In this document: positions 5,970 through 8,816 of the stretch, piece by piece | How positions within the stretch are numbered: the stretch's first letter is position 1 | Layout of the letters: every line of letters starts with the position of its first letter | Assembly (NCBI GenBank): GCA_007117185.1 | Contig: SKHA01000259.1 | Coordinates: forward strand, 1-8,816 | Source of the DNA: Spirochaeta sp. | Lineage (GTDB): Bacteria > Spirochaetota > Spirochaetia > DSM-27196 > Alkalispirochaetaceae | Reading direction: 5' to 3' | DNA: 8,816 nucleotides | The notes under the pieces: model-generated | The model's database searches: none | Seen by the model: only the letters and a program-made list of their open reading frames with translations | What the model was told of the DNA's origin: nothing | Made by a program: the position numbers and the translations under genes

Positions 5970-8448
5970 GAGCCCCTTCCTTTTCCGTCCGGAACCCGTC
6001 TACTTGTGAACGAATCGCATCCAGGGCGGTGCGATTGCGGGATCCCAGATCAGCCAGGTCCGCGCTGGCGGTACTGATTTCCCTGACCCCGGCCTCGATC
6101 TCATCGATCCCGGTGGCCACCCCAGCCGAAAGATCCCGCACGGTGAGGATGCTGCTGGTAATCTCGTCCGCGCCGATGCGCATCTGTTCGCTGCCGCTGA
6201 TCACCTCGTTGGAGATATCCGTGAGTTCGGCGATGGCACCAAGAATGCGGTTTCCCCCAGCGGCAAGGTCCTTCATGGTGGTGCCGATGGTGCTGAACGT
6301 ATCGGTGAAGTCAAGGATATCCGACTGGATGCGGTGAAACGTCTCCTCGGTGTCCCGGGTTGCCCCAAGCGCTTCTTTCACCGTCTGGACGGTGGTGGTG
6401 ATGTTCTCCTGGATCACCGTGGAGTTCTCCCTGGTGCTGTCAGAGAGCTTTCTGATCTCCTCGGCCACCACCGCAAACCCGCGCCCCGCCTCGCCGGCGT
6501 GGGCTGCCTCGATTGCCGCGTTCATCGCCAGCAGGTCCGTCTGGCCGGCGATCGCGTTGATCACCGAAACCGCCTCGTAGATCGTATCCGCCGCGGCGTG
6601 GACCGCGGTGATGAGAGCGGTGGTCTTCTCGATCTTCTCGCTGCCGTCGCGCACCCCGGCGCTGAGCGCGGTGATTCGTTCCTGCTTCTCCTCGGTTGTG
6701 CGGCTTACTGACTCCACCGCACCGATCATGCTGGTTGTCGCCGTTGAGGTATCCGCGACGGCTCGCTGCTGCCGCTGGATGCCCTGGACGAGGGTGCCGA
6801 TGATCGCCTGGATCTCTTCGGTAGCGGTGGAGGTCTCCTGAACGCTGCCGTCCATCCGTCGCACCTGTTTGGCCATGGAGATGAGGTTCTGGGTGATCTG
6901 ATGGACCGCCGCGGAGCTCTCGGCTGAACCGGCGGAAAGGTCCTGGGAGAGATCCTCCGCCGAAAGAACCTCTGCCTTGATCCGCTCCACGATCTCACGC
7001 ATCGTATCCACGAAACTGTTGAAATGGCGCGCCAGCAACCCCACCTCGTCCCGGGATCGCTCAGGAAGGTGCGCGGTGAGATCGCCGTTGCCCGCGGCGA
7101 TACCCGCCAGAACGGTGGCCGTCGCCGCCAGGGGGCGGGTGATGGATCGGCTGATCAGCACAACGACGGCGATCAATACCACCATCAGCGCCACGGTAAT
7201 GGCGATGGACAGACCGGTTATGGCTGCCACCGACGCAAACGCCTCTTCGGCGTCGATCTCAGAGAGGAGCGCCCAGTCTACCCCGGCAACGTCAATGGGA
7301 CGGTACGACGAGAGAACCGGGACATCGCGGTAGTCCCGGACGATCTGGACACCAGTCTCTCCGGCCAGGGCCTGCCGGGAAGCAGCGGTATCCACCGGCA
7401 GGTGCAGGATCGAGGTGCCGTAGTCGGCGATCGCCTGGGCAACCGACGCCATTCCGGAAGCGGTACCAAGGGCGGTCACCATTCCTTCGGTATCCTCAAG
7501 GAAGAAGCGCGATTCCGTTCGCAGCCGCTGGTCCGGTCCGATCAGATAGGTCTCGCCGGAGTTCCCCAGCCCCTCGGCCTGCCAGTTGGCGTTATTGGTC
7601 ATGATCTGGTTGATCCGGTCCACCGGCATCTGGAAGATGAGGACCCCCGCGAGCTCCCCGTTGTCGAAGATGGGGCTGGAGATAAATGACGCCGGAGCGC
7701 TGTACGAGGGGAGGTACTGGTCAAAGTCGATCAGGTGGGTTGATCCCGGGGTGGGGGACTCCATGGCCGCACGAAAAGCCGCGGCAATTCCCGAATCACG
7801 GTAGGGGCCGGAGACCAGGCTGGTGACGTAATCCGCTTCCTTGTAAACAGAGTAGACGATGATGCCGTTTTCCGGCTCCACCAGGAAGATGTCGTAGTAG
7901 CCGAAGCGTCGCAGAAACGAGCGGATTATCGGGTGGTAGCGCTGGTGCAGCTCGTCATAACGGTCTATTTGGGCAGAGGTGAGCTCCTCCTTTGAACCGA
8001 CCGGGTTGGGGTTGTCCGCGATATACCGGGCGTGAAGGATGCGGGACTGTGGCAGGGCAGGGATCAGCGCCGCAACCTCGTCGGGGCCGGGACGGTCGCG
8101 CTCGGGAATGCGGGGCAGGTACTCAGTGCGAATGTAACCCGATACCGCCCTCTCAGCTGCGGCGAGCTCACCGGGTGTCCATGTCACCTCGCTGAAGGCC
8201 TGACGGAACGCCGCCATTGCCTCAACGATCATCAGGTTCTCCGCATTGGAGGCGATCTGGCTGTCAATCGTGGCAAAGTAGGCCTCGATGCTGCCGGCTT
8301 TGACGTCTCTGATCGCGGTGAGCTTCTCAAAGCCCGCCTGTCGAAGTCCCTGCCGGGCCACCGTCGTTGTCCCGAGAGCCAACCCCGCCATCCCCGCTAC
8401 CACCAGTACGATCGTGAGAGCCAGACGCCCCCGAATGGAAATACTCAC
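5950..8448 (-). CDS. methyl-accepting chemotaxis protein with large extracytoplasmic Cache-type sensor
   Basis: The 832-residue transmembrane chemoreceptor passes ligand signals to CheA/CheW. TM1 lies at about 9-29. A long extracytoplasmic sensor covers about 30-406 and resembles a double Cache module: YYDIFLVEPENGIIVYSVYKE at 184-204, the ISSPIFDNGELAGVLIFQM part at 256-274, and a second lobe ending VPVLSSYRPIDVAGVDWALL at 376-395. TM2 lies at about 407-433, HAMP at 434-487 (SRSITRPLAATATVLAGIAAG), and the long signalling coiled coil at 488-815 has its hairpin tip at about 630-672 (INAIAGQTDLLAMNAAIEAA, then HAGEAGRGFAVVAEEIRKLS). The C-terminus, GAPNPEAS, shows no NWxxF-like CheR/CheB tether. 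The start is GTG 8448, with AAGAGGT at 8457-8463, 8 bases upstream. The ligand is not predictable from sequence; small carboxylates or amino acids are usual for dCache sensors. Its end overlaps the trk-operon PAS gene by 20 bases, tail to tail. Confidence 0.95.
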   Translation of the reverse strand: MSISIRGRLALTIVLVVAGMAGLALGTTTVARQGLRQAGFEKLTAIRDVKAGSIEAYFATIDSQIASNAENLMIVEAMAAFRQAFSEVTWTPGELAAAERAVSGYIRTEYLPRIPERDRPGPDEVAALIPALPQSRILHARYIADNPNPVGSKEELTSAQIDRYDELHQRYHPIIRSFLRRFGYYDIFLVEPENGIIVYSVYKEADYVTSLVSGPYRDSGIAAAFRAAMESPTPGSTHLIDFDQYLPSYSAPASFISSPIFDNGELAGVLIFQMPVDRINQIMTNNANWQAEGLGNSGETYLIGPDQRLRTESRFFLEDTEGMVTALGTASGMASVAQAIADYGTSILHLPVDTAASRQALAGETGVQIVRDYRDVPVLSSYRPIDVAGVDWALLSEIDAEEAFASVAAITGLSIAITVALMVVLIAVVVLISRSITRPLAATATVLAGIAAGNGDLTAHLPERSRDEVGLLARHFNSFVDTMREIVERIKAEVLSAEDLSQDLSAGSAESSAAVHQITQNLISMAKQVRRMDGSVQETSTATEEIQAIIGTLVQGIQRQQRAVADTSTATTSMIGAVESVSRTTEEKQERITALSAGVRDGSEKIEKTTALITAVHAAADTIYEAVSVINAIAGQTDLLAMNAAIEAAHAGEAGRGFAVVAEEIRKLSDSTRENSTVIQENITTTVQTVKEALGATRDTEETFHRIQSDILDFTDTFSTIGTTMKDLAAGGNRILGAIAELTDISNEVISGSEQMRIGADEITSSILTVRDLSAGVATGIDEIEAGVREISTASADLADLGSRNRTALDAIRSQVDGFRTEKEGAPNPEAS

Positions 8449-8461
8449 GTATTTTTACCTC

Positions 8462-8474
8462 TTGTTAGCAACAA
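8462..8474. promoter_or_regulatory. palindrome at the chemoreceptor transcription start, possible operator
   Basis: TTGTT-AGC-AACAA has perfect 5-base arms. It overlaps the downstream edge of the predicted -10 box and covers the predicted transcription start of the chemoreceptor gene. A repressor bound there would block initiation. No known regulator consensus is assigned. Confidence 0.3.
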
Positions 8475-8502
8475 TATAATCGATGTTGTCGGGAATTGTC
8501 AC
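8473..8502 (-). promoter_or_regulatory. sigma70-type promoter for the chemoreceptor gene
   Basis: On the minus strand TATATT (8473-8478, 5 of 6 consensus) follows GTGACA (8497-8502, 5 of 6 consensus) after an 18-base spacer. Transcription would start near 8466, leaving a short leader that contains the AAGAGGT ribosome-binding site. No sigma28 (flagellar) promoter pattern was seen. Confidence 0.5.
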
Positions 8503-8651
8503 GGAGGGATCGACCGGGCGATAAGGGCAAATGGAGAACTGCGGGAGATTCATGTGATTGTTGTTTCGACGGTATAGACTGTCCCTTCACACCACAAGGA
8601 AGCAACTTTCCGAAAGAAGTTACCATCCCGCGCAAGCACTGACGCCACACA
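8503..8651. other. intergenic stretch between the divergent chemoreceptor and Rpn genes
   Basis: About 150 bases with no credible gene. On the plus strand TTCATG (8550-8555) and TATAGA (8573-8578), 18 bases apart, are a poor candidate promoter for the Rpn gene. A small imperfect hairpin can form around 8604-8621 (AACTT and AAGTT arms). Nothing else is recognised. Confidence 0.35.
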
Positions 8652-8673
8652 CCCCCTTATTACCTATAGGGGG
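8652..8673 (+). promoter_or_regulatory. potential hairpin sequestering the Rpn ribosome-binding site
   Basis: CCCCCTTAT (8652-8660) can pair with ATAGGGGG (8666-8673): eight base pairs with one bulged T, around a 5-base loop. The only Shine-Dalgarno-like sequence for the downstream gene, AGGGGG at 8668-8673, is wholly inside the stem, 4 bases before the GTG start. In an RNA that begins upstream this would limit ribosome access. Confidence 0.35.
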
Positions 8674-8677
8674 AAGG

Positions 8678-8816
8678 GTGAAACCACACGACGACCTGTT
8701 CCGGGAGATGGTCTCGGACCCGGCAGCGCAACGGGACATGGTGCAGATATGCCTGCCCGACTTGGCCGCGCGGATTGCCATGGATACGGTTACACCGGTG
8801 GAGGCAACCTTTACGG
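8678..8816 (+). CDS. Rpn family recombination-promoting nuclease / putative transposase (PF04754), N-terminal fragment
   Basis: Only the first 46 codons lie in the window; the gene continues past the right edge. The translation from GTG 8678 (KPHDDLFREMVSDPAAQRDM, later CLPDLAARIAMDTVTPVEATFT) shows the typical opening of the family: HDxLFRE, a loss of about 20 residues of helix, then LPxxLxxxxD. Rpn proteins carry a PD-(D/E)XK nuclease fold; E. coli RpnA is a DNA endonuclease that promotes RecA-independent recombination, and some rpn genes act in phage defence with an internally started short product as antitoxin. The catalytic residues lie downstream and cannot be checked, so an intact or broken gene cannot be told apart. 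No upstream in-frame ATG or TTG offers a better start; GTG 8678 has a GGGGG-type site close by. Confidence 0.75.
   Translation, partial: MKPHDDLFREMVSDPAAQRDMVQICLPDLAARIAMDTVTPVEATFT

Noticed and set aside
5940..5975. Terminator between the convergent trk operon and chemoreceptor gene
   Set aside because: The only inverted repeat is the loopless GAAGCTTC palindrome without a U-tract.
6029..8577. Plus-strand open frames opposite the chemoreceptor
   Set aside because: They are shadow frames: the minus strand encodes a full-length chemoreceptor with all expected domains.
1..8816. CRISPR arrays, tRNA/rRNA genes, insertion-sequence ends
   Set aside because: No regularly spaced repeats, no conserved RNA cores and no terminal inverted repeats with target duplications were seen.

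Overview
This is a GC-rich bacterial chromosomal window, about 8.8 kb, densely packed with membrane proteins: ion transporters, a flavoprotein-like subunit and a chemoreceptor. A spirochaete is the most likely host. The wording of the chemoreceptor hairpin (QTDLLAMNAAIEAAHAGEAG), the TrkH with an extra N-terminal membrane region, and an RnfD-like protein beside an Rpn/PD-(D/E)XK nuclease all fit a free-living, possibly salt- or alkali-adapted spirochaete. This is inference from protein style, not from a marker gene.

Layout. (1) 1-2494, minus strand: an apparent operon read leftward from a clear sigma70-type promoter at 2466-2494. It encodes an RnfD/NqrB-family membrane flavoprotein subunit without its usual partners beside it, then a 72-residue protein with two membrane helices, then a cation-chloride cotransporter of the SLC12 type that runs off the left edge. 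(2) 2702-5969, plus strand: a divergent operon with trkH (K+ translocating subunit), trkA/ktrA (NAD-binding RCK gating subunit) and, directly abutting, a membrane-anchored PAS-like protein with no recognisable output domain. (3) 5950-8448, minus strand: a large methyl-accepting chemotaxis protein, convergent with the trk operon and overlapping its last gene by 20 bases. It has its own promoter with a palindrome at the start-site region. (4) 8678-end, plus strand: the first 46 codons of an Rpn-family (PF04754, Transposase_31) nuclease. Its ribosome-binding site lies inside a potential hairpin.

How the genes may work together. The left two-thirds looks like an ion-homeostasis cluster. Trk brings in K+, and a cotransporter of the Na-K-Cl family moves cations with chloride. 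The RnfD-like protein belongs to a family whose full complexes couple redox chemistry to Na+ or H+ movement. The PAS-like protein in the trk operon could pass a cytoplasmic signal to the transporter, but this is inferred from position only. The chemoreceptor and the Rpn gene look like independent units.

No rRNA, tRNA, CRISPR array, insertion sequence with visible ends or convincing intrinsic terminator was found. The most unusual arrangement is the lone RnfD-like gene with the small two-helix protein and the SLC12-type transporter; next is the output-less PAS membrane protein fused by position to trkHA.
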